NCBI RefSeq assembly: GCF_002850745.1
Contig: NZ_PJOK01000049.1
Coordinates: 1 to 64,000, forward strand
Direction of reading: 5' to 3'
Length of the DNA: 64,000 nucleotides
From: Nonomuraea indica
GTDB taxonomy: Bacteria; Actinomycetota; Actinomycetes; Streptosporangiales; Streptosporangiaceae
The notes under the pieces were generated by a model. The model was not told where the DNA came from and did not search any database. It was given only the letters and a program-made list of their open reading frames with translations. Position 1 is the first letter of the stretch; the number at the start of each line of letters is the position of its first letter. Position numbers and translations under genes: made by a program. Shown here one piece after another: positions 51,104-59,632 of the stretch.

Positions 51104-51514
51104 ATGACGCGAGAGATTGTGCAACGACTCCTGGGACTGATGGCGGCCGGTGACCACGACGGGGCGGCGGAGCTGTTCGCCGAGCGGATCGACTGGCAGC
51201 TCAACTGGCCGGCCGAGGGGCATCCGGCGGTGCCGTGGATCCGTCCCCGGACGGGCCGTGCCGACGTGGCGGGGCACTTCCGGATGCTGGAGGAGCATCA
51301 CGTGCCGGAGGCCAACGGCACGTCGGTGACCCGCATCCTCGTCGACGGCGACGACGCGGTCGTGCTGGGCCACATCGTGCAGACGGTCAGGGCCAACGGC
51401 AAGAGCTACACCTCGCCCTTCGCCCTGCACCTGACGGTCGAGGACGGCCTGATCACCCGCTACCACATCTACGAGGACAGCCTGACCGTGGCCGAGGCGC
51501 TCTCGGCGCGTTGA
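51104..51514 (+). CDS. SnoaL/NTF2-like protein
   Basis: 136 residues of the cone-shaped NTF2-like fold: TREIVQRLLGLMAAGDHDGAAELFAERIDWQLN and VTRILVDGDDAVVLGHIVQTVRANGKSYTSPFALHLTVEDGLITRYHIYED. Members are cyclases, isomerases or small-molecule binders. It is divergent from SARP copy 2, separated by 107 bp. Confidence 0.85.
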   Translation: MTREIVQRLLGLMAAGDHDGAAELFAERIDWQLNWPAEGHPAVPWIRPRTGRADVAGHFRMLEEHHVPEANGTSVTRILVDGDDAVVLGHIVQTVRANGKSYTSPFALHLTVEDGLITRYHIYEDSLTVAEALSAR

Positions 51515-51546
51515 CCGGCGGGGCGATCGCCGGTCCACTCGGGGCC

Positions 51547-52293
51547 ATGAGGAGGACCGCCTCCGTGGCCGCGACCGTGGCGCTGGCGCTGGCCGCCGGT
51601 CCGGCCACCGCCCGGCCATACGACGTGGTCCGGTACGGCGGCGCGCTGACGGGCGCCGGACTGGTCGCCGACGACGGGCCGCACGGCCGGCACGGCACGG
51701 TGCTGACCTCGGGCGGCGGCCAGGTGGTCTCCCTCCCGGCCGGGGACGGGCGGTTCCTGCGCTTTCCCGCGGGGAACTGCTCGGCAGCGCCCTGCCCGCA
51801 GGCGGTGGTGCGTCCGGCCGACTCCGGCGCGCTGGCGCCGAAGGGGGGCACGGGGCGGTTCAGCTTCGGCGCCGACGTGCGGCTGACCGCGCAGCCGCCG
51901 GCGGAGGCCGGGATGAACGTGTGGCAGTTCGGGCCGGCGGGGCCGGGCCACGCGCAGTGGAAGCTCCAGGTGGACGGGGGGCGCCCGTCGTGCCGCTGGT
52001 CCGACGGCACGGGGGTGGTGCTGCTGGCGGCGGGCACGTACCGGATGACCGTCGGGCGCTGGCACCGGGTGCGGTGCGCGCGGCTGTCGCGGACGCTCTT
52101 CCGGATCCGGGTGCTCAACCCGGCGACCGGCGAGGCGATCGCGCCGCCCGCGCACGCGGTCGCCGCCCTGGGTGCGATCCGGCCCACCGGAACGGCCCTG
52201 ATCGGCGGCAAGCGGGTGTCCGCGGAGCAGCACGACGGGCAGACCGACCAGTTCCACGGCGACCTGGACGAGGTGTTCTTCGCCCGGGGGTAG
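51547..52293 (+). CDS. Secreted LamG-like protein
   Basis: 248 residues. A short signal peptide (RTASVAATVALALAAGPATA) precedes a jelly-roll, concanavalin-like domain: GTGRFSFGADVRLTA, NVWQFGPAGPGHAQWKLQVDGGRPSCRW, DQFHGDLDEVFFARG. Two Cys pairs (NCSAAPC and CRW to RCA) suggest disulfides. A carbohydrate- or protein-binding role is likely. It starts 33 bp after the NTF2-like stop. Confidence 0.7.
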   Translation: MRRTASVAATVALALAAGPATARPYDVVRYGGALTGAGLVADDGPHGRHGTVLTSGGGQVVSLPAGDGRFLRFPAGNCSAAPCPQAVVRPADSGALAPKGGTGRFSFGADVRLTAQPPAEAGMNVWQFGPAGPGHAQWKLQVDGGRPSCRWSDGTGVVLLAAGTYRMTVGRWHRVRCARLSRTLFRIRVLNPATGEAIAPPAHAVAALGAIRPTGTALIGGKRVSAEQHDGQTDQFHGDLDEVFFARG

Positions 52294-52298
52294 GCCGG

Positions 52299-52712
52299 TC
52301 AACGCCCGGGGTGTGTCCGGTCGTAGGCGGCGCGGGCGGCCAGGACGTCCGGCATGTCGCCTTCGAGCTGCTCGATGAGCTCCAGCAGCTTGACGGCGGT
52401 GCGGGTGCCGAGCGCGGTGAGGCTGTAGTCGACGCGCGACGGGAAGCCCTCGCGGGCCCGCCGGTGGACGAAGCCGTCGCGCTCCAGGCCCTGAAGGGTC
52501 TGGGTGAGCATCTTGTCGCTCACCCCCTCGACGTGGCGGCGCAGCTCGTTGAAGCGCATCGGCCCCTCGTGCAGGCCGACCAGGACGAGAGGGCCCCAGC
52601 GCCCGGTGATGCGCTCGAACGTCTCGCGGGAGGGGCAGGCGCGGGCGTAGACGTCGAACTCCAGCGTGGACAGCTCTTCGGGGGCGACGACCGGCTGCGG
52701 ATGTGCGTCCAT
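52299..52712 (-). CDS. HxlR family regulator (QorR-like)
   Basis: 137 residues with the HxlR/DUF24 winged helix: RWGPLVLVGLHEGPMRFNELRRHVEGVSDKMLTQTLQGLERDGFVHR. A single Cys at residue 26, just before the HTH (YARACPSRETFERITGRW), fits the redox-sensing Cys of QorR/YodB-type members. It is divergent from a quinone-reductase-like gene and likely represses it. Confidence 0.87.
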   Translation of the reverse strand: MDAHPQPVVAPEELSTLEFDVYARACPSRETFERITGRWGPLVLVGLHEGPMRFNELRRHVEGVSDKMLTQTLQGLERDGFVHRRAREGFPSRVDYSLTALGTRTAVKLLELIEQLEGDMPDVLAARAAYDRTHPGR

Positions 52713-52735
52713 GACCGAATACTACCTCCAGGGAA

Positions 52736-52772
52736 GCACTTTCTTTTAGTTTGCACTTTCTGTGAGAGAGTG
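52736..52772. promoter_or_regulatory. Probable HxlR operator
   Basis: GCACTTTCT occurs at 52736-52744 and 52753-52761. CACTTTCTGTGAGAGAGTG (52754-52772) is a near-perfect palindrome. The site lies between divergent starts at 52712 and 52822. Confidence 0.55.
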
Positions 52773-52821
52773 ACAAGGTGGGAGGGCCTCACCACCACCA
52801 CAGCCGAAGGAAGTGCCTGCC

Positions 52822-53676
52822 ATGTACGTCGTCACCGGAGCCACCGGATCGCTCGGCCGCCTCGTCGTCGAGGGCCTGCTCGCGGAGGTCCCCGCCGAGC
52901 GGATCGCCGCAGTCGCCCGCGACGGGCGCAAGGCCGCCGACCTCGCGGCGCGCGGCGTCGAGGTGCGCGTCGCCGACTACGACGACCCCGCCTCGCTCAA
53001 GGACGCCTTCGGCGCGGGAGAGCGGGTGCTGTTCGTCTCCGGCAGCGAGGTGGGACGGCGCGTCCCGCAGCACGCCGCCGTCGTGGCCGCCGCCCGGGAG
53101 GCAGGAGTGGGCCTGCTCGCCTACACCAGCGTGCTCGGCGGACCCGCGGCCGACTTCGAGCTGGCCCGCGAGCACCAGGTGACCGAGCAGGCGATCCTCG
53201 ACTCGGGCCTGCCGTACGTGTTCCTGCGCAACGGCTGGTACCACGAGGTCTACACCGGCAACCTCGGCCCGGTGCTGGCGCACGACGCCGTCGTGGGCAG
53301 CGCGGGCGAGGGCCGGGTCGCCTCCGCCGCCCGCGCCGACTACGCCGCCGCCGCGGTCGCCGTGCTGACCGGCACGGGCCACGAGAACACCGCGTACGAG
53401 CTGAGCGGCGACGTCGCCTGGAGCTTCGCCGAGTACGCCGCCGAGCTGTCGCGGCAGACCGGCCGGGAGATCGTCTACTCGAACGTGCCCGCCGACGCCT
53501 ACCGGGAGATCCTCGTCGGCGCCGGGGTGCCCGCGCCGTTCGCCGACGTCCTGGTGGACGTGGACGCCGCCATCTCCCGGGGGCTGCTCGCGACCGTGAC
53601 CGGTGACCTCTCCCGGCTGATCGGCCGCCCCACCACGCCGATCGCGGACAGCATCGCCGCCGCGCTGAAGGCCTGA
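52822..53676 (+). CDS. NmrA-like NAD(P)-dependent quinone reductase (QorB-like)
   Basis: 284 residues. MYVVTGATGSLGRLVVEGLLAEVP is the Rossmann start, GVEVRVADYDDPASLKDAFGAGERVLFVSGSEVGRR follows, with VGLLAYTSVLGG and the typical NmrA C terminus. QorB-type enzymes reduce quinones. ATG 52822 follows GAAGGAAG; a GTG nine bases earlier overlaps that SD. Pairing with HxlR supports a role in quinone or aldehyde stress. Confidence 0.87.
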   Translation: MYVVTGATGSLGRLVVEGLLAEVPAERIAAVARDGRKAADLAARGVEVRVADYDDPASLKDAFGAGERVLFVSGSEVGRRVPQHAAVVAAAREAGVGLLAYTSVLGGPAADFELAREHQVTEQAILDSGLPYVFLRNGWYHEVYTGNLGPVLAHDAVVGSAGEGRVASAARADYAAAAVAVLTGTGHENTAYELSGDVAWSFAEYAAELSRQTGREIVYSNVPADAYREILVGAGVPAPFADVLVDVDAAISRGLLATVTGDLSRLIGRPTTPIADSIAAALKA

Positions 53677-53699
53677 CCGCGCGAGGCCGCCGCGTTCGG

Positions 53700-54194
53700 T
53701 CAGTGGGCGGCCACGAGCGTCTTGAGCACGACGATCGCCAGCCCCAGCACGAGGTTGGCGAGGCCGGACAGCACGACGACGCCCCTGTCGTAGCGGGTCC
53801 TGACGGCCGCCGCGACCGCCCACCCCACCTGAGCCGTGACCGCGACGGTCATCGCGGCCCAGGTGGCCACGGTGTCCGACAGGCCGAGCGCCGAGGCCAT
53901 CGCCGCCGCGATGGCGGGCGGGACCGCCGCCTGGGCCAGCGGCCACTCCCGCCGGCCCGCGTCGCGCAGCCGCCGCCAGGTCAGCGTCGCCCGCTGGCCG
54001 ATCACCTGGACGTACAGGTGCGCGAGCCAGAACACCACGCCGGTGCTGATCAGCACCACCACCAGGTCCCCCGCCGCCATGGGCGTGCCGTCGGCCGCGC
54101 TGCCGGCGACCACGGAGGCCGCCAGCAGCGAGCCGTACACGGCGCCCGCGTACCTCGCCCCGTCGTGGGAGTCCTGCGTGTCACCCGCGTTCAT
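53700..54194 (-). CDS. Membrane protein, unknown
   Basis: 164 residues with about five hydrophobic segments, for example GDLVVVLISTGVVFWLAHLYVQVIG and GVVVLSGLANLVLGLAIVVLK. It resembles a small membrane protein family common in actinobacteria without assigned function. ATG 54194 precedes a soluble Asp/His-rich lead. Confidence 0.65.
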   Translation of the reverse strand: MNAGDTQDSHDGARYAGAVYGSLLAASVVAGSAADGTPMAAGDLVVVLISTGVVFWLAHLYVQVIGQRATLTWRRLRDAGRREWPLAQAAVPPAIAAAMASALGLSDTVATWAAMTVAVTAQVGWAVAAAVRTRYDRGVVVLSGLANLVLGLAIVVLKTLVAAH

Positions 54195-54344
54195 GGCAGC
54201 AGTGTCGTCGCGGTCCGGAGGAGCGGGCGGCACGGCGTGCGGGAGGATGCGCACTCTTGAGGCTTTCAGGCCCACCGCAGCATGGGCCGGTACGCGGACG
54301 ACCAGGGCGGGCGGCACGATCACACCACGGCCCTGACGGCCAGG

Positions 54345-54406
54345 GTGGACGGCGCGGTCAGGCCGGCGTGGACGGCGCGGTCAGGCCGGCGTGGACGGCG
54401 CGGTCA
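54345..54406. repeat. 23-bp tandem repeat
   Basis: GTGGACGGCGCGGTCA occurs three times (54345-54360, then in the units 54361-54383 and 54384-54406). The last TCA is the stop codon of the convergently placed oxidoreductase gene (minus strand). Confidence 0.85.
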
Positions 54407-55696
54407 GGCCAGGGCGCGGACGATGGCGGTGAAGAGTGCGGGCATGTGGTGGGCCGCGGGCACCACCAGGCGGGCCGTGGCCGGGCGGTGGGCCGCGTGC
54501 ACCAGCGCACCGGTGAGCAGCCGGTGGGTGCGCGACAGCCGCCGCCAGGCGTGCTCGTAGTCCTGCGGCCGGTCCCGCTGGAGACAGCCGACCAGGACCT
54601 CGGCACACCGCACCGCGAGGGACACGCCCTCGCCGGTGAGCGCGTCGGTGTAGCCCGCGGCGTCGCCGACGAGCAGGACGCGACCGGCGACCCGGGCCCG
54701 TACCCGCCGCCGCAGCGGACCCGCCCCGAGCACGGCCGTGACACGCTCGGGCACGCCGGACTCGGCCGTGCCAGGCTCGGGCGTGACGGACTCGGGCGTC
54801 CCGGACTTCTCCGTGGCCCGATCGGTCTTGACGGGATCGGCCGTGCCGGGCTCCTCCGTGCCGGGCTTCGCCGTGACGGGCCCGGCGGCGCCGCTCCTCG
54901 TCCGGGGTGCGGCGCCGTGCCCCTCCGCCGCGATGACCGGCTCGGCCGCGGGCACGACGGAGGGCTCGACGACCGGCGCGACGACCGGTGCCAGGGCCGG
55001 TGCGGCGCCGTGGGCCTCGCGTGCCGCGCGCAGGCGGGCGAGCAGGGCGGGGAACGCGGCCAGCTGCTCGTGGTACGGGCGGCGCCGCGAGGTCAGCACG
55101 GCCACGCCGACCAGGTCGTCGGCCACCGGCGTCACGTACGCCTCCCCGCCCTCCCCCGACCAGTGGACCTCGACGAAGTCCGTCCACGGCGCCACGCGGA
55201 AGTGGGCCCGCAGGCCGTAGCGGCGCGGCCCCCGGGCGGGCAGGTCCAGCCCCAGCGATCGGCGCGCCGGCGAGTGCAGGCCGTCCGCCGCGACGAGCCA
55301 GCGGGCGCGCAGCCCGGCCGCCTCTACCCCGTCACGGTCCTGGCGGATGTCCCGCACCCGGCCGGTGACCGTCGTGACGCCCAGCTCGGCGGCGCGGCGG
55401 GCCAGTGCCGCGTGCAGCACGGTGCGCCGCACGCCCAGCCCGTCGGCGTCGCCGAAGGCCGCCCGTGCCTGGTGGCGGCCGTCGAGGTAGTGGATGCCGC
55501 GCAGCCGCCGGCCCGCCGGGTGCACGCCCATCGCCGCCAGCGCGGCCACCCCGCCCGGCATGAGGCCCTCGCCGCACGCCTTGTCCACCGGTGCGGTGCG
55601 CGGCTCGACGACGACCGCCTCCATCCCGGCCAGCGCCGCGTGGATCGCCGTGGCCAGCCCGGCCGGGCCGCCGCCGGCCACCAGAACGTCGATCAC
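54404..55696 (-). CDS. FAD oxidoreductase, geranylgeranyl-reductase family, with low-complexity insert
   Basis: 430 residues. VIDVLVAGGGPAGLATAIHAA (FAD site), VDKACGEGLMPGGVAAL (GGR-type motif), ARWLVAADGLHSPARRSLG, and GRVLLVGDAAGYTDALTGEGVSLAVRCAEVL place it in the geranylgeranyl reductase/halogenase-like flavoprotein family. Between about residues 230 and 300 it carries a Pro/Thr/Glu-rich insert (TAKPGTEEPGTADP and similar). The GTG start overlaps the stop of the methyltransferase-like gene (GTGA), so it is the last gene of the PKS operon. Confidence 0.83.
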   Translation of the reverse strand: MIDVLVAGGGPAGLATAIHAALAGMEAVVVEPRTAPVDKACGEGLMPGGVAALAAMGVHPAGRRLRGIHYLDGRHQARAAFGDADGLGVRRTVLHAALARRAAELGVTTVTGRVRDIRQDRDGVEAAGLRARWLVAADGLHSPARRSLGLDLPARGPRRYGLRAHFRVAPWTDFVEVHWSGEGGEAYVTPVADDLVGVAVLTSRRRPYHEQLAAFPALLARLRAAREAHGAAPALAPVVAPVVEPSVVPAAEPVIAAEGHGAAPRTRSGAAGPVTAKPGTEEPGTADPVKTDRATEKSGTPESVTPEPGTAESGVPERVTAVLGAGPLRRRVRARVAGRVLLVGDAAGYTDALTGEGVSLAVRCAEVLVGCLQRDRPQDYEHAWRRLSRTHRLLTGALVHAAHRPATARLVVPAAHHMPALFTAIVRALA

Positions 55697-56223
55697 CGCG
55701 CGGCCCCTCCCGGCACGGTCGCGAGCGCCGCGTTCTCGCATCTGATCCGGACCACCATCATCGCCGCGTTGAGCACCGTGAACGCGAGCGCGGTGACCCA
55801 GGCCGTGTGCACCAGCGGCAGCGCCACGCCCTCCACGACGACGGCCACGTAGTTCGGGTGCCGCAGCCACCTGAACCGGTACGGCCCGCGCGTCACCAGC
55901 GGCAGCCCCGGCACGACGATGACCTGGGTGTTCCAGCGGGGGCCGAGCGCGGCGATGCACCACCAGCGCAACCCCTGCGCGGCGACGACGAGGGCCAGCA
56001 TCGGCCAGCCGAGCGCGGGCACGAACGGCCGGTCGGCGAGCCACACCTCCAGGGGCGCGCCGGCGAGCAGGCCGGTGTGCAGGGCCACCATCCACGGATA
56101 GTGGCCCCGGCCGCTGACGACGCCGCCCCGCTCCATGCTCCAGCGGGCGTTGCGCCGGGCGACGACGAGCTCCGCGAGGCGCTCCAGCGCGACGAGGAGG
56201 ACGAGCAGCAGGTACCAGGCCAT
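55693..56223 (-). CDS. Isoprenylcysteine methyltransferase-like membrane protein
   Basis: 176 residues with four or five membrane segments. The C-terminal signature GPYRFRWLRHPNYVAVVVEGVALPLVHTAW is that of the ICMT/PEMT family. In type III PKS clusters such proteins methylate phenolic lipids. ATG 56223 begins the first segment (MAWYLLLVLLVALERLAELV). It starts 5 bases after the PKS stop. Confidence 0.85.
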   Translation of the reverse strand: MAWYLLLVLLVALERLAELVVARRNARWSMERGGVVSGRGHYPWMVALHTGLLAGAPLEVWLADRPFVPALGWPMLALVVAAQGLRWWCIAALGPRWNTQVIVVPGLPLVTRGPYRFRWLRHPNYVAVVVEGVALPLVHTAWVTALAFTVLNAAMMVVRIRCENAALATVPGGAAR

Positions 56224-56228
56224 GGCGG

Positions 56229-57287
56229 TCACCAGCGCAGCAGCACGAGTTCGGAGCAGAACCCCGGGCCCATCGCGATGAGCAGCGCGGGGGAGCCGGG
56301 ATCGGGCGGGCGGAGCGCGATGGTGTCGGCCAGCACGTTGAGCACCGACGACGACGAAAGGTTGCCGTGGGCGGCCAGCGACCGCCACGTCAGGTCCAGC
56401 GCGCCGGCGGGCAGGTCCAGCGTCTCGGCCACGGCCTCCAGCACCTTCGGGCCGCCCGGGTGACACACCCACGCGGCCACGTCGCGCGTGGTCAGCCCGT
56501 GGTCGGCCAGGAAGTCGTGCACGTCGTCGGCCAGGTAGCGGCGTACGACGTCAGGCACGCTCGCGTCGAGCAGCACCCCGAACCCGGTGTCGCGCACCTG
56601 CCAGCCCATGACGTGCTCGGACCCCGGATAGAGGTGACCGCGCGTGGCCACCACCCGAGGCCCCTCGCCGCCGCCCGGCCGTTCGCCGCCGCAGGCCACC
56701 ACCGCCGCGGCGCCGTCGCCGAACAGGGCGCTGGCCACCAGGTTGGCGGGCGAGGCGTCACCGCGCTGCACCGTGAGCGAGCACAGCTCCACCGACAGCA
56801 GGACCGCCACGTGGTCCGGCCAGCCGCGCAGGTAGTCGTGCAGCCGGGCCAGCCCGGCGGCGCCCGCGACGCACCCGAGCCCGAAGACGGGCACCCGCTT
56901 GACGTCGGGCCGCAACCCCAGCCGCCCGGCGATCCGGGCGTCCACGGACGGCGCGGCGACGCCGGTGACCGAGGTGAACATGATCAGGTCCACCTCGTCC
57001 GGCGCGACCCCGGCGGCCCGCAGCGCCGCCCCGACGGCCTCCGTCCCCAGCTCGACCGCGGTGTCCACGAACGCCTCGTTGGCCGCGCCGAAGCCGTCGA
57101 GCTTGTCGTACCGCTCGATCGGCAGGGCGAGGTTGCGGAACTCGACCCGGGCGCTGTGGTGTAAACGGTCGAGCACCCTGCGGTCGGCGCCCTCCGGGAG
57201 GCAGATCCGCGCCGCCATGTCGGTCAGCTCGGACTGGGGGTAGCGATTGGGGGGGAACGAGGCTCGTACCGCGGCGATACGGGTCAT
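56229..57287 (-). CDS. Type III polyketide synthase
   Basis: 352 residues of the chalcone-synthase fold. The catalytic triad is visible as Cys139 (VFGLGCVAGAAG), His276 (CHPGGPKV) and Asn309 (AHGNLSSSS). MTRIAAVRASFPPNRYPQSEL and VMGWQVRDTGFGV are further family marks. It probably makes alkylresorcinols, pyrones or similar phenolics from acyl-CoA and malonyl-CoA. First gene of a PKS, methyltransferase, FAD-oxidoreductase operon, like the srsABC phenolic-lipid operon of Streptomyces. Confidence 0.88.
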   Translation of the reverse strand: MTRIAAVRASFPPNRYPQSELTDMAARICLPEGADRRVLDRLHHSARVEFRNLALPIERYDKLDGFGAANEAFVDTAVELGTEAVGAALRAAGVAPDEVDLIMFTSVTGVAAPSVDARIAGRLGLRPDVKRVPVFGLGCVAGAAGLARLHDYLRGWPDHVAVLLSVELCSLTVQRGDASPANLVASALFGDGAAAVVACGGERPGGGEGPRVVATRGHLYPGSEHVMGWQVRDTGFGVLLDASVPDVVRRYLADDVHDFLADHGLTTRDVAAWVCHPGGPKVLEAVAETLDLPAGALDLTWRSLAAHGNLSSSSVLNVLADTIALRPPDPGSPALLIAMGPGFCSELVLLRW

Positions 57288-57469
57288 GTGGGCGCTCCCC
57301 CGTCAGGTGCTTGCTCCGGCTCTCCGGACGTTTCCCCGACCGGCGCCCGATAAGCCCACGAAGCGCCGCCAATCCCGTCCAGCGTTGGTCAGGTCTCGCC
57401 CCACCCCACAGGCGGCCCCGGGTTGGCCGCGCAGGCAGGACGGGCGGCGGGCCTCGGGCGGGCCGCGTG

Positions 57470-57575
57470 GGCGGGCGCCTGGACGAGCCGCGCGGGTGGG
57501 CCGTGGACGAGCCGCGTGGGCGGGCGCCTGGACGAGCCGCGTGGGGTGGGCCGTGGACGAGCGCAGGGGTGGGGC
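57470..57575. repeat. GC-rich minisatellite upstream of the UbiA gene
   Basis: Alternating units GCGGGCGCCTGGACGAGCCG and GTGGGCCGTGGACGAGC repeat about five times in the divergent gap between the PKS and UbiA genes. It may affect promoter spacing or form secondary structure. Confidence 0.7.
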
Positions 57576-57601
57576 GCGGGGGTGGGCCTACGATCGTGGG
57601 T

Positions 57602-58456
57602 GTGGCGAGCGCTGGGGTGAGGCTGCGGCGGGTGGCCGGCGGGCTGGTGCGGGCATGCCATCCGGGCCCGACCGTCGCCGTCACCGCGCTGGTCACGGCC
57701 CTGGCGGCGGCGAGCGGGCGAGACCTGCCGGGCTGCGTGCTGGTGGCCGCCGCCGTGCTCGCCGGTCAGCTCTCGGTGGGCTGGTGCAACGACGCCGTGG
57801 ACGCGGAGCTCGACGAGGCGGCGGGGCGCACCGGCAAGCCGATCGTGGCGGGGACGGTGCGCGCGGAGACCGTGCGGGCCGCGGCGGTGGCCGCCCTGGT
57901 CCTGTGCGTGCCGCTGTCCCTGGCCTCGGGGCCGCTCGCCGGGCTCGTGCACCTGGTGGGCGTGGGGGCGGCCTGGGCCTACGATCTCGGCGTCAAGGCG
58001 ACCGCGCTGTCATGGGCGCCGTACGCGGTGGGGTTCGGGTCGTTGCCGGCCTTCGTGACGCTGGGCCTGCCGGGGCAGCCGTGGCCGGCCTGGTGGGCGA
58101 TGCCGGCCGCCGCCCTGCTCGGCTGCGGCGCGCACCTGGCGAACGCGCTGCCGGACATCGCGGACGACGTGGCCGCGGGAGTGCTCGGGTGGCCGCAGCG
58201 GCTGGGGGCGCGCCGGGCGCGGGTGCTGGCGCCGGTGCTGCTGCTGGCCGCGTCGGCGCTGCTCGCCCTCGCCCCGTCGGGTGGGTCCTCCGCGCTCGGC
58301 CCGCCGGCCCTGGCGGCGGCGGGCGCGATCGCGGGCGCGGGGCTGCTGCTGCACGGCAGGTTCCCGAACGCCCCGTTCGCGGCGGCGATCGGTGTGGCGG
58401 CGGTGGACGTCGTCCTCCTGGTGAACAACGGCGCCGGCCTCACCGGCTCCGCGTAG
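57602..58456 (+). CDS. UbiA family prenyltransferase
   Basis: 284 residues with about eight membrane segments. The first Asp-rich motif is VGWCNDAVDAELDEAAGRTGKPIVAG (NDxxDxxxD), and the second is NALPDIADDVAAG. UbiA enzymes prenylate aromatic or other acceptors in the membrane. GTG 57602 (or 57596) gives the most natural start. It is divergent from the PKS operon, so it probably prenylates the PKS product. Confidence 0.85.
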   Translation: MASAGVRLRRVAGGLVRACHPGPTVAVTALVTALAAASGRDLPGCVLVAAAVLAGQLSVGWCNDAVDAELDEAAGRTGKPIVAGTVRAETVRAAAVAALVLCVPLSLASGPLAGLVHLVGVGAAWAYDLGVKATALSWAPYAVGFGSLPAFVTLGLPGQPWPAWWAMPAAALLGCGAHLANALPDIADDVAAGVLGWPQRLGARRARVLAPVLLLAASALLALAPSGGSSALGPPALAAAGAIAGAGLLLHGRFPNAPFAAAIGVAAVDVVLLVNNGAGLTGSA

Positions 58457-58479
58457 GCGGACCCGCTGCCGTCGATCGC

Positions 58480-58660
58480 GGTGGATCGAACAGGGCGGGG
58501 CCGGGCTGCACGGGGCGAGGCGGGGCGGGGCGGGGCGGGTGAGGCTGCGCGGGGCGAGACGGGGCCGGGCTGCGCAGGGCGGGGCGAGACTGCGCGGGGC
58601 GGGGCGAGACTGCGCGGGGCGCGAACGGGCTGCGCGGGGCGGGGCGGAGCGGGGCCCATG
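58480..58660. repeat. G-rich tandem repeat
   Basis: Units such as GGCGAGACTGCGCGGGGCGG and GGGGCCGGGCTGCGC recur about seven times between the UbiA stop and the convergent hydrolase stop. Long G-runs make G-quadruplexes possible. Confidence 0.75.
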
Positions 58661-58667
58661 CGGGTGA

Positions 58668-59564
58668 TCACACCGTCGCGGACGCCCGGCGGTAGAAGTC
58701 GATCTGGTCGGCGACCACCTGGTCCCGGAAGCTGGGGTCGGTGTAGAAGGTGAAGTGGGTGCCGGGGTAGACACGCAGTTCGCCCCGCGGCGCACTCTCT
58801 GCCAGCGCCCGCGTGCTCTCCAGCGGTGTCTCGTGGTCCTCCGCGGCGGCGCAGACCAGCAGCGGGCAGGCCAGGCGTGCCGCGGCCTCGGCGGGCCGGT
58901 AGCGCATCATCTGCAGCAGCCCTCGGGGGGCCACGCTGTTGCGCCACAGCGTCTTTCCTCCACCGGTGAGAGTCCGGATGTGGTGTTCGGCCTCGGCGGT
59001 CGCGGCCACGGCGAGCTCGCCCGGTCGTCCCACCATGGGGATGTAGTACGGCCGCAGGCCGAGCTTGCCCCGTAGCGTGTCCCAGAGGATCGCGCCCAGT
59101 GCCCGCAGCGTTTCGCCGGTCGAGCGTCCCTCGACCTTCTTGGGGAATCCGTTGAACGGGATCTGCGCCACCACGGCGGCGATCGAGGGATCGTCCGCTG
59201 CCACGGTGACGACGTGAGCGCCGCCCAGCGAGTTGCCCCACAGCAGCACCCTGGCAGGGTCGACTCGCTCGTGCCCTCGGACGAAGGCCACGGCGGAGCG
59301 GACATCGACGAGCTGGCCGGGGATGTCGGGGACCTGGCGTGGCTCGCCGTCGCTCTCGCCGAAGCTGCGGTAGTCGAAGACCAGCGCCGCGAAGCCCTCG
59401 GCGGCGAAGCGCTCACCGTAGTCGAAGAGCCGGTCCATCGTCCCGCTGAAACCGTGGCAGAGCACCACGCACGGCACGGGGGCCGAACCGGCGGGCAGGT
59501 AGAGGTAGCTGGCGCACCGGACGCCGGCAGAGGTGAACGCCACCTTGGTTCGCATACACATCAT
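58668..59564 (-). CDS. Alpha/beta hydrolase (DLH/X-Pro-like)
   Basis: About 298 residues. PCVVLCHGFSGTMDRLFDYGERFAAEGFAALVFDYRSFGESDG is the oxyanion region, VLLWGNSLGGAHVVTVAA the nucleophile (G-x-S-x-G), CAAAEDHETPLESTRALAESAP the acid, and VYPGTHFTFYTDPSF the His. Several Met codons cluster at the start (59555-59570), so the exact start is uncertain. It is divergent from a TetR gene whose operators lie between. Confidence 0.83.
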   Translation of the reverse strand: MMCMRTKVAFTSAGVRCASYLYLPAGSAPVPCVVLCHGFSGTMDRLFDYGERFAAEGFAALVFDYRSFGESDGEPRQVPDIPGQLVDVRSAVAFVRGHERVDPARVLLWGNSLGGAHVVTVAADDPSIAAVVAQIPFNGFPKKVEGRSTGETLRALGAILWDTLRGKLGLRPYYIPMVGRPGELAVAATAEAEHHIRTLTGGGKTLWRNSVAPRGLLQMMRYRPAEAAARLACPLLVCAAAEDHETPLESTRALAESAPRGELRVYPGTHFTFYTDPSFRDQVVADQIDFYRRASATV

Positions 59565-59579
59565 TCCCATGGCAATAGG

Positions 59580-59626
59580 CTGACTTCCGGTAAGTACTCT
59601 AGCGAAGAAACTGACCGCAGGTAAGT
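59580..59626. promoter_or_regulatory. Direct repeats, probable TetR operators
   Basis: CTGACTTCCGGTAAGT (59580-59595) and CTGACCGCAGGTAAGT (59611-59626) share 13 of 16 bases and start 31 bp apart. They lie between divergent starts of the hydrolase and TetR genes. Confidence 0.55.
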
Positions 59627-59632
59627 GAGGCC

